Below are positions 50,674 through 59,897 of a DNA stretch of 64,000 nt, piece after piece; within the stretch, counting starts at the first letter, position 1, and each line of letters starts with the position of its first letter. The notes under the pieces are model-generated. The model was not told the DNA's origin, searched no databases, and saw only the letters and a list, made by a program, of their open reading frames with translations. A program made the translations under genes and the position numbers. This DNA comes from JAGRMG01 sp047975215. GTDB lineage: Bacteria; Pseudomonadota; Alphaproteobacteria; Rhodobacterales; Rhodobacteraceae. Location of the stretch: NCBI GenBank assembly GCA_047975215.1, contig JBKEDD010000083.1, forward strand, positions 100,764 through 164,763, given 5' to 3'.

Positions 50674-52169
50674 CCACACTTGAGATCGGGATCTACTCCT
50701 TTCCCGCCCTGCTCACCCTGATCTTCCTGCGTGTACCGATCGGGCTGGCGATGTTCGTGGTCGGCCTTGTGGGGCTGTACTTCGTGACCGGCGGCAACAC
50801 GGTCGGCCTCGCCCGGCTCAAGAGCGAGACCTACTCGACTTTTTCCAGCTACTCGCTGACCATCGTGCCGATGTTCCTGCTGATGGGGCATTTCGCCACC
50901 CTCGGCGGCATGTCCACGTCACTCTTCAAGGCCGCCGAAGGGTTTCTCGGGCACCGCAAGGGCGGTATCGCCATGGCCTCGATCGGCGCCTGTGCCGGAT
51001 TCGGCGCGATCTGTGGCAGTTCGCTGGCCACTGCGGCCACCATGGGCCGCGTCGCCCTGCCGGAACTCAGGGCCTATGGCTATGCCGGCGGATTGTCCTC
51101 GGCCACGCTCGCCGCCGGCGGCACGCTGGGCATCCTGATCCCGCCCTCGGTCGTTCTGGTGATCTACGCGATCCTGACCGAACAGAACATCGCCAAGCTG
51201 TTTCTCGCCGCGTTCATTCCCGGCGTCCTGGCCGCGATCGGCTATGTCATCGCAATTTCGATCTATGTGCGGCTATATCCCGACTCGGCGGGCGTGCGCC
51301 CGCCGGTGCCGTGGTCGGAACGCTTTGCCGCGCTGTTCCGCGTCTGGCCCGTCCTGCTGGTTTTCGGGCTGGTTGTCGGTGGCATCTATCTTGGCTGGTT
51401 CACGCCGACCGAGGGCGCGGCGGTCGGCGCGTTCGGAACCGGCCTGATCGCATTCATCAATGGCGGGCTGAACCGGGAAACCCTGATCGACAGCTTCATG
51501 GTGACGGCGCGCTCCACAGCGATGATCTTCTTCATCGTTCTGGGGGCGGCGTTCTACAACGGCTTTCTGGCCCTGACACAGGTGCCCCAGGAGTTGTCGA
51601 ACTATGTGGTGAGCCAGGGTTTCAGCCCGATCGTGGTGCTGACTCTGATCCTGTGTTTCTATCTGCTGTTCGGTTGCGTCATGGACAGCCTCTCGATGAT
51701 CCTGCTGACAATCCCGATCTTCTTCCCGGTCATCTCGGCCATGGATTTCAACCTGATCTCGCTGCCGGAATTGCAAGCCGACGCGGCGATGGAGGTGTTG
51801 CGCAACGGCATTCCGCAAGGCATGGCATCTGATATGCTGGCCTCTATCCAGGGCGCGATCGCCGACGGGGCCGAACTGACCCGCGAGCAGATGAAGGCGC
51901 TCGACATTCGCATGACGCAGGGCATGGCCAACAGGATCGAGGCCGAACATGTGGCAATCTGGTTCGGCATCCTGGTGCTTATCGTCGTCGAGGTCGGGCT
52001 GATAACTCCGCCGGTCGGGATGAACCTGTTCATTCTGAACGCAATGGATCCCAAAACGCCCATGATGGAGACCTACAAGGCAGTGGTGTTCTTCGTCGGC
52101 TCCGACCTGGTGCGGGTCGTGCTGTTGGTGATGTTCCCGCCCATTACGCTGTTCCTGCTGGCATTCTGA
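50670..52169 (+). CDS. TRAP transporter large permease (DctM)
   Basis: This 499-residue membrane protein has 12 or more hydrophobic segments with DctM signatures: YSLTIVPMFLLMGHFATLGG, ICGSSLATAATMGRVALPEL, LGILIPPSVVLVIYAILTEQ and VGLITPPVGMNLFILNA. It begins with TTG inside the small-permease stop. An extra loop of about 60 residues (MDFNLISLPELQADAAMEVL through EQMKALDIRMTQGMANRIEA) makes it longer than the other two large permeases in the window (463 and 433). It is the last gene of its operon. Confidence 0.92.
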   Translation: MTTLEIGIYSFPALLTLIFLRVPIGLAMFVVGLVGLYFVTGGNTVGLARLKSETYSTFSSYSLTIVPMFLLMGHFATLGGMSTSLFKAAEGFLGHRKGGIAMASIGACAGFGAICGSSLATAATMGRVALPELRAYGYAGGLSSATLAAGGTLGILIPPSVVLVIYAILTEQNIAKLFLAAFIPGVLAAIGYVIAISIYVRLYPDSAGVRPPVPWSERFAALFRVWPVLLVFGLVVGGIYLGWFTPTEGAAVGAFGTGLIAFINGGLNRETLIDSFMVTARSTAMIFFIVLGAAFYNGFLALTQVPQELSNYVVSQGFSPIVVLTLILCFYLLFGCVMDSLSMILLTIPIFFPVISAMDFNLISLPELQADAAMEVLRNGIPQGMASDMLASIQGAIADGAELTREQMKALDIRMTQGMANRIEAEHVAIWFGILVLIVVEVGLITPPVGMNLFILNAMDPKTPMMETYKAVVFFVGSDLVRVVLLVMFPPITLFLLAF

Positions 52170-52191
52170 TCCGGCCCCCGCCCGATTGACT

Positions 52192-52210
52192 GGCGCCCGA
52201 CCCGGGCGCC
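52192..52210 (+). terminator. Stem-loop after the TRAP operon
   Basis: GGCGCCCG (52192-52199) pairs perfectly with CGGGCGCC (52203-52210), and pairing can extend outward with G-U pairs. There is no U-run, so it may be only a partial terminator or an mRNA 3'-end stabiliser. It lies 23 bases after the dctM stop and before the benzoate-CoA ligase promoter. Confidence 0.5.
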
Positions 52211-52268
52211 GGTTCACGACGCTCGGCCGCCGTCTGCGCGGGTTTTCGGGCCTTCCAGGCGCAAGATA

Positions 52269-52328
52269 TGCAAAATAATGCGTATCTGATGAGCAATATG
52301 TTGCACAAATCCCGTTCAGGTGCATTAT
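52269..52328 (+). promoter_or_regulatory. Promoter of the benzoate-CoA ligase gene with BoxR-like operators
   Basis: TGCA-AAATAA-TGCG (52269-52282) and AGCA-ATATGT-TGCA (52292-52305) match the TGCA-N6-TGCA pattern; the second shares its ATATGT spacer with the site at the TRAP promoter. A further TGCA at 52321-52324 starts an inverted half-site. A possible promoter is TTGCAC (52301-52306), 16 bases, CATTAT (52323-52328), overlapping the repeats as expected for repression. Confidence 0.65.
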
Positions 52329-52416
52329 TGCTCGCGGGCGAGTCGCCTGTTCGTGCAAGCGCGGTCAGGCGGCAGGGAAGAACCAGGGACCCTGCCCCGG
52401 GCAGGGAGGAGGATAC

Positions 52417-53958
52417 ATGACGCAATCTGGGAATGCCGCGAACTATTTCGTTGACCGGCATGTCAAGGAGGGGCGCGGCGACAAGGTCGCGTTCCGCGAA
52501 GCCGGTGGACGGAAGCGGTCGATCACTTATGGCGGTCTGGCGGAGGCGACGGGCCGCGTGGCGGCGGCCCTGAAGCGGGCCCGAATTCCGCGCGAATCTC
52601 GGGCGGTGATGCTGATTCTCGATCAGCTCGAATTTCCCCAGGTCTTCTGGGGCTGCATCAAGGCCGGAATCGTTCCGGTGCCGCTGAACACGCTGCTGGC
52701 GACCGACATATACGATGCGATCCTCAAAGACAGCCGCGCCGGCTGCCTGTTCGTGTCCGAGGAGTTGTGGCCGGTCGTGGAGCGCGCGGCAAAGGCATCG
52801 CCGCATCTGGAACGCATCGTCATGGTGGGCGCCAGCACCCCGGACGGTACCGAGAACTTCACCGATTTCCTGGATGGCTGCGATCCGGCGCCCGCCATCG
52901 ACTGTTCGACCGACGATACCGCCTTCTGGCTTTATTCCTCTGGCTCCACCGGAGTTCCCAAGGGGGTACGCCACCACCATGGCGCGTTGCAGGCCACGTC
53001 CGACACCTATGGCGCCAAGGTGCTGCAGATCGAGGAAGACGACGTGATCTTTTCCGCGGCCAAGCTGTTCTTTGCCTACGGGATGGGCAACGGCATGACA
53101 TTTCCAATGTCTGTCGGGGCGACCGCGGTACTCTATGACGGCCGTCCGACCCCCGAAAGCGTGATGGACGTTCTCACGGCGGAACAACCGACGCTGTATG
53201 GCGGCGTGCCAACTCTCTATGCCGCCATGGTCGCGTTGCTGGAAAAGACCGGGTGCCCAGAGGTCAGGCTGCGCCGCTGCATCTCGGCCGGTGAGGCCCT
53301 GCCCGAAGAGGTGGGCCGCAAGTGGCACGACATCTGGGGCGTGAATATTCTCGACGGTGTCGGATCGACCGAGATGCTGCACATCTTCCTGTCGAACACA
53401 CCCGATGACGTGGTCTATGGCACGTCGGGCAAGGCTGTTCCCGGCTATGACATCCGCCTGATCGGCGAATTCGGCAAGGAGGTTCATACCGGCGAGGTCG
53501 GCGAGCTTCTGGTGCGTGGCGATTCGGCGGCCGACGGCTACTGGAACAAGCGCGCCCAGACCCGCGACACCTTCGAAGGCGAATGGACCCGCACCGGCGA
53601 CAAGTACGAACGCACCGAAAACGGCCGCTATATCTACTGCGGGCGCACCGACGACATGTTCAAGGTTTCGGGCATCTGGCTGTCGCCGTTCGAGGTGGAA
53701 CAGGCGCTTATCGCGCATCCCCAGGTGCTTGAGGCGGCGGTGGTCGCCGCCCGCGACGACAAGGGGCTGGAAAAACCCAAGGCTTTCGTCGTGCTCAAGG
53801 GCGAGGCCGACCGCGAGGCACTGGCCGTCGAACTGAAGGAGTTCGTCAAGGAAAAGGTCGGCAAGTGGAAGTATCCGCGCTGGATCGAATTCATCGACGA
53901 ACTGCCCAAAACGGCGACGGGCAAGATCCAGAGGTTCAAGCTGCGCGAGGGCTGCTGA
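52417..53958 (+). CDS. bclA: Benzoate-CoA ligase family protein
   Basis: This 513-residue AMP-forming acyl-CoA synthetase activates benzoate to benzoyl-CoA with ATP, the entry step of the box pathway. The ATP loop is WLYSSGSTGVPKGVRHHHGA (about residues 171-190). GVGSTEMLHIFLSN sits in the adenylation site. GDKYERTENGRYIYCGRTDD is the hinge region, and the C-terminal Lys lies in PKTATGKIQRFKL. GGAGGA precedes the ATG. The position next to box genes supports benzoate over other aryl acids. Its stop overlaps the next start by one base. Confidence 0.93.
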   Translation: MTQSGNAANYFVDRHVKEGRGDKVAFREAGGRKRSITYGGLAEATGRVAAALKRARIPRESRAVMLILDQLEFPQVFWGCIKAGIVPVPLNTLLATDIYDAILKDSRAGCLFVSEELWPVVERAAKASPHLERIVMVGASTPDGTENFTDFLDGCDPAPAIDCSTDDTAFWLYSSGSTGVPKGVRHHHGALQATSDTYGAKVLQIEEDDVIFSAAKLFFAYGMGNGMTFPMSVGATAVLYDGRPTPESVMDVLTAEQPTLYGGVPTLYAAMVALLEKTGCPEVRLRRCISAGEALPEEVGRKWHDIWGVNILDGVGSTEMLHIFLSNTPDDVVYGTSGKAVPGYDIRLIGEFGKEVHTGEVGELLVRGDSAADGYWNKRAQTRDTFEGEWTRTGDKYERTENGRYIYCGRTDDMFKVSGIWLSPFEVEQALIAHPQVLEAAVVAARDDKGLEKPKAFVVLKGEADREALAVELKEFVKEKVGKWKYPRWIEFIDELPKTATGKIQRFKLREGC

Positions 53959-54785
53959 TGCCCGCAATCGACTGGTCGGAAACCCCGCAAACACCTCTGG
54001 CGGTGGGCGGGGTCGAACTGGAATATGCCTGTTATGGCCCAGCGCCCGACGCCGCCCCGACCATCGTCATGCTGCACGAGGGGCTGGGCTGCGTCGCGCT
54101 ATGGCGCGATTTTCCGCGCCGGGTGGCCGAGCGCACCGGCATGGGCGTGTTCGTCTATTCGCGGCAGGGTTATGGCCGCTCCGATCCGGTGAACCTGCCC
54201 CGGCCGCTGGATTTCATGACCCGCGAGGCGGTGGACATCCTGCCGCCTCTGCTGGATGAAATCGGGTTCCGGCGGGGTATCCTGTTCGGACATTCCGACG
54301 GAGCCACCATCGCCGCGATCCATGGCGGCAGCGTCGCGGATCATCGGGTATGCGGGCTGATCCTGATGGCGCCGCATTTCTTTACCGAACCCATGGGGCT
54401 GGCCGAGATAGGGCTCGCTCGCGTGGTCTTTGCCACGACCGATCTGAAGCAGAAGTTGGCCAAGTATCACGACGACCCCGTGGGCGCCTTTCGGGGCTGG
54501 AACGATGTCTGGCTTGCGCCCGGGTTCGAGGCCTGGAACGTGGCTGACGTTATTGACTATATCCGCGTGCCGGTCCTGGCGATCCAGGGCCGCGACGACC
54601 AGTACGGAACGCTGGCCCAGATCGAGGAGATCGAAACCCGCTGCTATGCGCCGGTCGATATGGCGATACTCGACGATTGCCGTCATGCGCCCTATCTTGA
54701 ACAGCCAGAGGCGGTTCTGGACGCCGTGGCAGATTTCTGCGCCCGTCTCGAACGGATCGAGGCGGCCGACGTCATTCCGGCCTGA
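53958..54785 (+). CDS. Alpha/beta-fold hydrolase of the box cluster
   Basis: This 275-residue hydrolase has the nucleophile elbow GHSDGATIAA (Ser near residue 114), an oxyanion loop HEGLGCVALW and a C-terminal DDCRHAPYLEQ with the catalytic His. An upstream Asp lies in AIQGRDDQYG. It begins with ATG overlapping the ligase stop (TGATG). It may hydrolyse an acyl-CoA or ester by-product of aromatic-acid activation or ring cleavage. Its role in the pathway is not established here. Confidence 0.88.
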   Translation: MPAIDWSETPQTPLAVGGVELEYACYGPAPDAAPTIVMLHEGLGCVALWRDFPRRVAERTGMGVFVYSRQGYGRSDPVNLPRPLDFMTREAVDILPPLLDEIGFRRGILFGHSDGATIAAIHGGSVADHRVCGLILMAPHFFTEPMGLAEIGLARVVFATTDLKQKLAKYHDDPVGAFRGWNDVWLAPGFEAWNVADVIDYIRVPVLAIQGRDDQYGTLAQIEEIETRCYAPVDMAILDDCRHAPYLEQPEAVLDAVADFCARLERIEAADVIPA

Positions 54786-54788
54786 GCC

Positions 54789-55232
54789 GTGGTGCGCTTT
54801 GCCCTGCCGGCGCATGCGCATGTTCCGGGCGCGAACCCGCGCCACGCCGACGATGCGTTCGACGCGTTGCGCCGGACGGCGCGACCGGGACTTGCCGCGG
54901 AGGTGCTTGCGCAAAGCGATGCCTGGAGGGCAGGATGGGAATTTCTGAAAGGCGGATTTTTCTGGGAGGCACACGAGGTCTGGGAGCCGGTCTGGATGGC
55001 CCTGCCGGAAGCCTCGGACGAACGCCGCATGGTGCGCGCGGCGATCCAGACGGCGAATGCGGCGCTCAAACTGGAAATGGACCAGCCCGGCGCAGTGCTG
55101 CGACTGTGCGCCATGGTCGAGGATCTGCTGAACGGGCTGGAGGCCGGTGAGGTGATGCAGACAGATCCGCAGTGGCTGCGCGACTATGTGCAATCGCTGC
55201 GGCGGCGGGCGAATCTCCGCCACAGACCATGA
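54789..55232 (+). CDS. DUF309 domain-containing protein
   Basis: This 147-residue protein contains the DUF309 helical motif, GGFFWEAHEVWEPVWMALPE (about residues 54-73) with its H-x2-W-E core, then AAIQTANAALKLEMDQPG. It starts with GTG three bases after the hydrolase stop, so the two are co-transcribed with the ligase. Function is unknown. The family occurs beside varied metabolic genes. No metal site beyond the His/Glu motif is evident. Confidence 0.82.
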   Translation: MVRFALPAHAHVPGANPRHADDAFDALRRTARPGLAAEVLAQSDAWRAGWEFLKGGFFWEAHEVWEPVWMALPEASDERRMVRAAIQTANAALKLEMDQPGAVLRLCAMVEDLLNGLEAGEVMQTDPQWLRDYVQSLRRRANLRHRP

Positions 55233-55239
55233 ATCGATG

Positions 55240-55339
55240 TGCACAATAATGCATAGATTCTGGACAGATCGGGGGTAGAGATGTAGAATATTTGTTAATA
55301 TACTGTTTTCACGGGATAAAAAATAGGCACTATTATGCA
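55240..55339 (+). promoter_or_regulatory. boxC promoter region with BoxR-like operators
   Basis: TGCA-CAATAA-TGCA (55240-55253) is a perfect TGCA-N6-TGCA repeat. GGCA-CTATTA-TGCA (55326-55339) is a one-mismatch copy. Between them TTGTTA (55292-55297), 17 bases, GATAAA (55315-55320) forms a likely promoter, which would place the downstream repeat at the transcription start. The 178-base region is AT-rich compared with its surroundings. A further TGCA half-site is at 55376-55379. Confidence 0.7.
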
Positions 55340-55410
55340 CAATCCTGTTTACCTGTGAAGCAATCGGCGTTAAAGTGCATCTCAAGTGATCCTTTTGCGG
55401 AGCGTGCGAC

Positions 55411-57072
55411 ATGACCAAAGTCATCGACTTTCAGACCAACCCGACGAAGTACCGCCACTGGCGGGTGAGCTATGATGGCGAGATCGCCAATCTCTACATG
55501 GACGTGGACGAGGCAGGCGGGCTGTTTGACGGCTACGAACTCAAGCTGAATTCCTACGATCTGGGTGTCGATATCGAACTTGCCGACGTGGTTCAGCGGA
55601 TGCGGTTCGAACACCCCGAGGTCAAGGTGGTGGTCATGCAGTCGGGCAAGGACAAGGTGTTCTGCGCCGGCGCCAATATCCGCATGCTGGGCGGCGCCAG
55701 CCATGCGCACAAGGTCAACTTCTGCAAATTCACCAACGAGACCCGCAACACCTTCGAGGCGGCCGAGGCCGATTCGGGGCAGAAATACATCGCCGCGGTC
55801 AAGGGCGCCTGCGCGGGCGGCGGATACGAACTGGCGCTGGCCTGCAACTACATCATGCTGACCAACGACAGCGCGTCCTCGGTCGCGCTGCCCGAGGTGC
55901 CGCTGCTGGCGGTGCTGCCGGGAACCGGCGGGCTGACCCGCGTGACCGACAAGCGCAAGATGCGCCGTGATCTGGCCGACGTGTTCTGCACGCTCGAAGA
56001 GGGCATCAAGGGCCAGCGCGCGGTGGACTGGCGCCTGGTTGACGAGGTCGTGGCGAATTCGAAATTCGACGAAACCGTGCAGGAACGCGCGCGTGAATTC
56101 GCCGCCCGCTCGGACAAGCCGTCGGGGCTGAAGGGTATCGAACTCACGCCGCTGGCCCGCACCGTGGGCGAGGATGGATCGCTTGTCTATTCCACCGTCG
56201 AAGTGACGATCGACCGCGATACCGGGCGGGCGACGGTCACGATCAACGGGCCCCAGGACGATGCACCCGACAGCACCGAGACCCTGCAGCAACAGGGCGC
56301 CGCCACCTGGACCCTGCGCGCAGCACGCGAACTGGACGATGCCCTGCTGCATCTGCGCCTGAACGAACGCCAGGTGGGGCTGGTCGTTTTCCGCACCCAG
56401 GGCGACCCCGAAAGGGTCGCCGCTCACGAGGCTTTCCTGCTGAAGAACGCCGACTTCTGGCTGGCCAACGAAATCACGCAGTACTGGAAGCGGGTGTTGA
56501 AACGGGTCGACATGACATCGCGGTCGCTGGTGGCGCTGGTCGAACACGGGTCGTGTTTCGCCGGGATGTTGGCGGAACTGCTTTGGGCGTCCGACCGGGG
56601 CTACATGATGGAGGGCGAATTCGAGGGCGATAACCGCCCGCTGGCGACCATCACCCTGACCGAGGGCAATTTCGGCCCCTACCCGATGGGCAACGACCTG
56701 ACCCGGCTGCAAACCCGGTTTCTCGGCACGCCCGAGGCGGTGGATGCCGCCAGCGACCGCCGCGACGAACCGCTTGACGCCGACGCGGCCGAAGAACTGG
56801 GCCTTGTCACCTATGCCTACGACGATATCGACTGGGAAGACGAGGTGCGCATCTTCCTTGAAGAGCGCGCCAGCTTCTCGCCCGATGCGATGACGGGCAT
56901 GGAGGCGAACCTGCGCTTTGCCGGCCCCGAAACCATGGAGACCCGGATTTTCGGCCGCCTGACCGCCTGGCAGAACTGGATATTCCAGCGCCCCAACGCG
57001 GTCGGCCCCGATGGCGCCCTGCAACGCTATGGCAGCGGTATCCGCGGCGACTACAACATGGAACGCGTGTAA
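55411..57072 (+). CDS. boxC: 2,3-epoxybenzoyl-CoA dihydrolase (benzoyl-CoA-dihydrodiol lyase)
   Basis: This 553-residue crotonase-superfamily enzyme opens the ring of 2,3-epoxybenzoyl-CoA and releases formate, giving 3,4-dehydroadipyl-CoA semialdehyde. Two crotonase-like halves are present. The first has VFCAGANIRMLGGASHAHKV (about residues 86-105) and AVKGACAGGGYELALACNY, which make the CoA oxyanion hole. The second begins around LRLNERQVGLVVFRT and includes VALVEHGSCFAGMLAELLWA. Length fits the BoxC family. It heads the boxCBA operon. Confidence 0.95.
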   Translation: MTKVIDFQTNPTKYRHWRVSYDGEIANLYMDVDEAGGLFDGYELKLNSYDLGVDIELADVVQRMRFEHPEVKVVVMQSGKDKVFCAGANIRMLGGASHAHKVNFCKFTNETRNTFEAAEADSGQKYIAAVKGACAGGGYELALACNYIMLTNDSASSVALPEVPLLAVLPGTGGLTRVTDKRKMRRDLADVFCTLEEGIKGQRAVDWRLVDEVVANSKFDETVQERAREFAARSDKPSGLKGIELTPLARTVGEDGSLVYSTVEVTIDRDTGRATVTINGPQDDAPDSTETLQQQGAATWTLRAARELDDALLHLRLNERQVGLVVFRTQGDPERVAAHEAFLLKNADFWLANEITQYWKRVLKRVDMTSRSLVALVEHGSCFAGMLAELLWASDRGYMMEGEFEGDNRPLATITLTEGNFGPYPMGNDLTRLQTRFLGTPEAVDAASDRRDEPLDADAAEELGLVTYAYDDIDWEDEVRIFLEERASFSPDAMTGMEANLRFAGPETMETRIFGRLTAWQNWIFQRPNAVGPDGALQRYGSGIRGDYNMERV

Positions 57073-57165
57073 CGGAAACAATGGTGGGCCGGCGCCCGCC
57101 TGCGATTGGTCCCGGCGCAAGGAGGGGATAACCCCGCCGCTTCGCCAGAATAGTGGAGAAAACGA

Positions 57166-58617
57166 ATGCTCGATCTCATCAATGTCAGCTACGACACCCA
57201 GATTCCCAACAACGTCGGCCTCAGCTCGGACAAGCGCGTCCTCAAGGCGCTGGAAAAGTGGCACCCCGGCTATATCAACTGGTGGAACGACCTGATCCCG
57301 CAGAACTTCCAGAAAAGCATGGTCTATCTGCGCACCGCCGTTTCGGTAGACCCCAAGGGCTGGGCAAAGTTCGATTACGTCAAGATGCCCGAATACCGCT
57401 GGGGCGTCCTGCTGGCGCCGCAGGTCGAGGACCGGCGTATCCCCTGCGGTGAACACTACGGCGAACCGGCCTGGCAGGAGGTGCCGGGCGAATACCGCTC
57501 GCTCATGCGTCGGCTGATCGTGATCCAGGGCGACACCGAACCCGCCAGCGTCGAACAGCAGCGGTTTCTCGGGCTGACGGCGCCTTCGCTTTACGACATG
57601 CGCAACCTGTTCCAGGTCAACGTGGAAGAGGGGCGGCATCTGTGGGCCATGGTCTATCTGCTGCACAAGTATTTCGGCCGTGACGGGCGGGAAGAGGCCG
57701 ACGACCTGCTGCGCCGCCAGTCGGGCAGCGAGGAAGCGCCGCGTATGCTGGGCGCCTTCAACGAGGAAACCCCGGACTGGCTGTCCTTCTTCATGTTCAC
57801 CTATTTTACCGACCGCGACGGCAAGATGCAGCTTGAAAGCCTGGCGCAATCCGGCTTCGATCCGCTGAGCCGCACCTGCCGGTTCATGCTGACCGAAGAG
57901 GCGCACCACATGTTCGTGGGCGAAACCGGCGTCGGGCGCACCATCCAGCGCACCTGCGAGGCGATGAACGAGGCCGGTATCACCGACCCCTACGACATCG
58001 ACAAGATCCGCGATCTGGGCGTCATCGACCTGCCGACCATCCAGAAAAAGCTGAACCTGCACTATACCCTGTCGCTCGACCTGTTCGGCCAGGAAGTGTC
58101 GACCAACGCCGCCAACGCCTTCAACGCCGGCATCAAGGGGCGCTATCAGGAAATCAAGCTGGGCGACGACCACAAGCTGACGGACGACACCTATGCAGTC
58201 TGGGATTTCGAGGATGGCAAGCTTGTGCGCAAGGATGTTCCGGCGCTGACCGCGATCAACATGCGGCTGCGGGACGACTATACCAGAGATGCCGCCGGTG
58301 GCGTCGGACGCTGGAACAAGATCATCGAAAAGGCCGGGATCGAGTTCGAGCTCAAGCTGCCGCACGAGGCGTTTCACCGCAAGATCGGCGTGTTCGCAGA
58401 CAAGCTGTTCGCCCCTGACGGGACTCTGCTGTCGGGCGCCGAGTACGATGCAAGGTTCAACGACTGGCTGCCCAGCAAGTCAGACGGCGATTTCATCCAG
58501 TCGCTGATGAAACCCTGTACCGAGCCGGGCAAATACGCCAGCTGGATCGCACCGCCGAAGGTCGGGATCGACAACAAGCCGGGCGATTTCGAGTACGTCA
58601 AGCTGCACATGGCGTAA
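57166..58617 (+). CDS. boxB: Benzoyl-CoA 2,3-epoxidase subunit B (di-iron oxygenase)
   Basis: This 483-residue oxygenase component epoxidises benzoyl-CoA using O2 and electrons from BoxA. Di-iron ligand motifs are seen as NVEEGRHLWAM (Glu155-x2-His158) and LTEEAHHMFVGE (Glu244/245 with His247/248). Further matches are WWNDLIPQNFQKSMVYLRTA and the C-terminal ASWIAPPKVGIDNKPGDFEY. TGGAGAA precedes the ATG. It lies 93 bases after boxC and is followed by a strong intercistronic hairpin. Confidence 0.96.
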   Translation: MLDLINVSYDTQIPNNVGLSSDKRVLKALEKWHPGYINWWNDLIPQNFQKSMVYLRTAVSVDPKGWAKFDYVKMPEYRWGVLLAPQVEDRRIPCGEHYGEPAWQEVPGEYRSLMRRLIVIQGDTEPASVEQQRFLGLTAPSLYDMRNLFQVNVEEGRHLWAMVYLLHKYFGRDGREEADDLLRRQSGSEEAPRMLGAFNEETPDWLSFFMFTYFTDRDGKMQLESLAQSGFDPLSRTCRFMLTEEAHHMFVGETGVGRTIQRTCEAMNEAGITDPYDIDKIRDLGVIDLPTIQKKLNLHYTLSLDLFGQEVSTNAANAFNAGIKGRYQEIKLGDDHKLTDDTYAVWDFEDGKLVRKDVPALTAINMRLRDDYTRDAAGGVGRWNKIIEKAGIEFELKLPHEAFHRKIGVFADKLFAPDGTLLSGAEYDARFNDWLPSKSDGDFIQSLMKPCTEPGKYASWIAPPKVGIDNKPGDFEYVKLHMA

Positions 58618-58633
58618 GCCACCCAACAGGTCG

Positions 58634-58661
58634 CGCGCCCTGCGGAATTCGGCAGGGCGCG
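58634..58661 (+). other. Strong stem-loop between boxB and boxA
   Basis: CGCGCCCTGC (58634-58643) pairs perfectly with GCAGGGCGCG (58652-58661) around an eight-base loop. It begins 17 bases after the boxB stop and lacks a U-run. A likely effect is protection of the boxB message 3' end, so that more oxygenase than reductase is made. Confidence 0.7.
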
Positions 58662-58688
58662 GACCGGCACAGACCAATCAAACGAGCG

Positions 58689-59897
58689 ATGGGCCATCTC
58701 ATGACCAAGCCGTTCAGACAACACCTGATCGACCCGGAAATCTGCATCCGCTGCTATACCTGCGAGATGACCTGCACAAAGGACGCCATCGAACACGACG
58801 ACAACAACGTGGTGATCGACGTTTCCAAGTGCGAGTTCTGCATGGATTGCATCCCCGTCTGTCCGACCGGCGCCATCGACGAATGGCGCGTCGTGACCAA
58901 GGCATATTCGCTGGAACAGCAATACAGCTGGACCGAACTGCCCGAACAGGAAGACATCCCCGAAGGCGATGACAACCGCGGCGCCGATACCGAAGCCTAT
59001 GACGACTCGATCGCGGCATTGCTGGCCGAGGCGCATAAAGGTGCGGGCGGCAAGGCAAAGGCACCGGCAAGCGCATCCAAGGCAACGATCAACCTTTACA
59101 ACCTGGGCAAACCGGCCGAGGCGCGGGTGCAGGGCAACTACCGGCTGACCGATGCGGGCAGCGACGCCGACGTGCGCCATATCATCCTGGATCTGGGCGG
59201 CCAGCCCTTCCCGGTGCTGGAAGGCCAGAGCGTCGGTATCATCCCGCCGGGAACCGATGCCGAGGGCAATCCGCATCTGCCGCGGCTTTACTCGGTCTCC
59301 AGCCCGCGCGACGGCGAGCGGCCGAATTTCAACAACCTGTCCCTGACCGTCAAGCGCGAGCCGAACGGCATCTGCTCAAACTATGTCTGCGATCTGCAAA
59401 AGGGCGATACGGTCAGGCTGACCGGCCCGTTCGGATCGACCTTCCTGCTGCCCTCGGACCCGGAGGCGCACCTGCTGATGATCTGCACGGGAACCGGTTC
59501 GGCACCGTTCCGCGGCTTTACCATGCGCCGCCAGCGCGAGAACCCATCGCTCAGGGAATCCCTGACGCTGGTGTTCGGGGCGCGCCGTCCCGGCGATCTG
59601 CCGTATTTCGGGCCTCTGAAGAAGGTGCCCGAAAGCTTCATGAAGAAACTGTTCGCCTTCTCGCGCCAACAGGACGAGCCCAAGCAATACGTGCAGGACA
59701 AACTGCGCCAGGAGGCGGGGCGGGTGCAGGAAATTTTGCAGAACCCCAAGGGATACATCTATATCTGCGGCCTGAAAGCAATGGAACATGGCGTGGAAGA
59801 GGCGCTGTCGGACATTGCCAGGGGCGTCGGGTTGAATTGGTCCGACGTGCGTGATGCAATGCGGGGCGACGGTCGCTATCATGTGGAAACCTATTGA
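58689..59897 (+). CDS. boxA: Benzoyl-CoA 2,3-epoxidase reductase subunit A
   Basis: This 402-residue flavoprotein passes electrons from NADPH to BoxB. Its N-terminus holds two [4Fe-4S] clusters: CIRCYTCEMTCTKDA (about residues 20-34) and CEFCMDCIPVCPTGA (about 49-63). After a linker of about 70 residues comes a ferredoxin-NADP reductase module with RLYSVSSPRDGE for FAD and CTGTGSAPFRGF for NADPH, ending in EALSDIARGVGL and YHVETY. Starts at 58689 (MGHL) and 58701 (MTKP) are both possible; neither has a strong ribosome site. It precedes the thioesterase directly. Confidence 0.95.
   Translation: MGHLMTKPFRQHLIDPEICIRCYTCEMTCTKDAIEHDDNNVVIDVSKCEFCMDCIPVCPTGAIDEWRVVTKAYSLEQQYSWTELPEQEDIPEGDDNRGADTEAYDDSIAALLAEAHKGAGGKAKAPASASKATINLYNLGKPAEARVQGNYRLTDAGSDADVRHIILDLGGQPFPVLEGQSVGIIPPGTDAEGNPHLPRLYSVSSPRDGERPNFNNLSLTVKREPNGICSNYVCDLQKGDTVRLTGPFGSTFLLPSDPEAHLLMICTGTGSAPFRGFTMRRQRENPSLRESLTLVFGARRPGDLPYFGPLKKVPESFMKKLFAFSRQQDEPKQYVQDKLRQEAGRVQEILQNPKGYIYICGLKAMEHGVEEALSDIARGVGLNWSDVRDAMRGDGRYHVETY

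Noticed and set aside
52144..53994. A 616-codon minus-strand frame opposite the benzoate-CoA ligase
   Set aside because: It overlaps the operator region and a firmly assigned gene, with no domain resemblance.
55333..58377. A 1014-codon open frame on the minus strand opposite boxC and boxB
   Set aside because: It has no recognisable domain and mirrors well-identified plus-strand genes; such antisense frames are common in GC-rich DNA.
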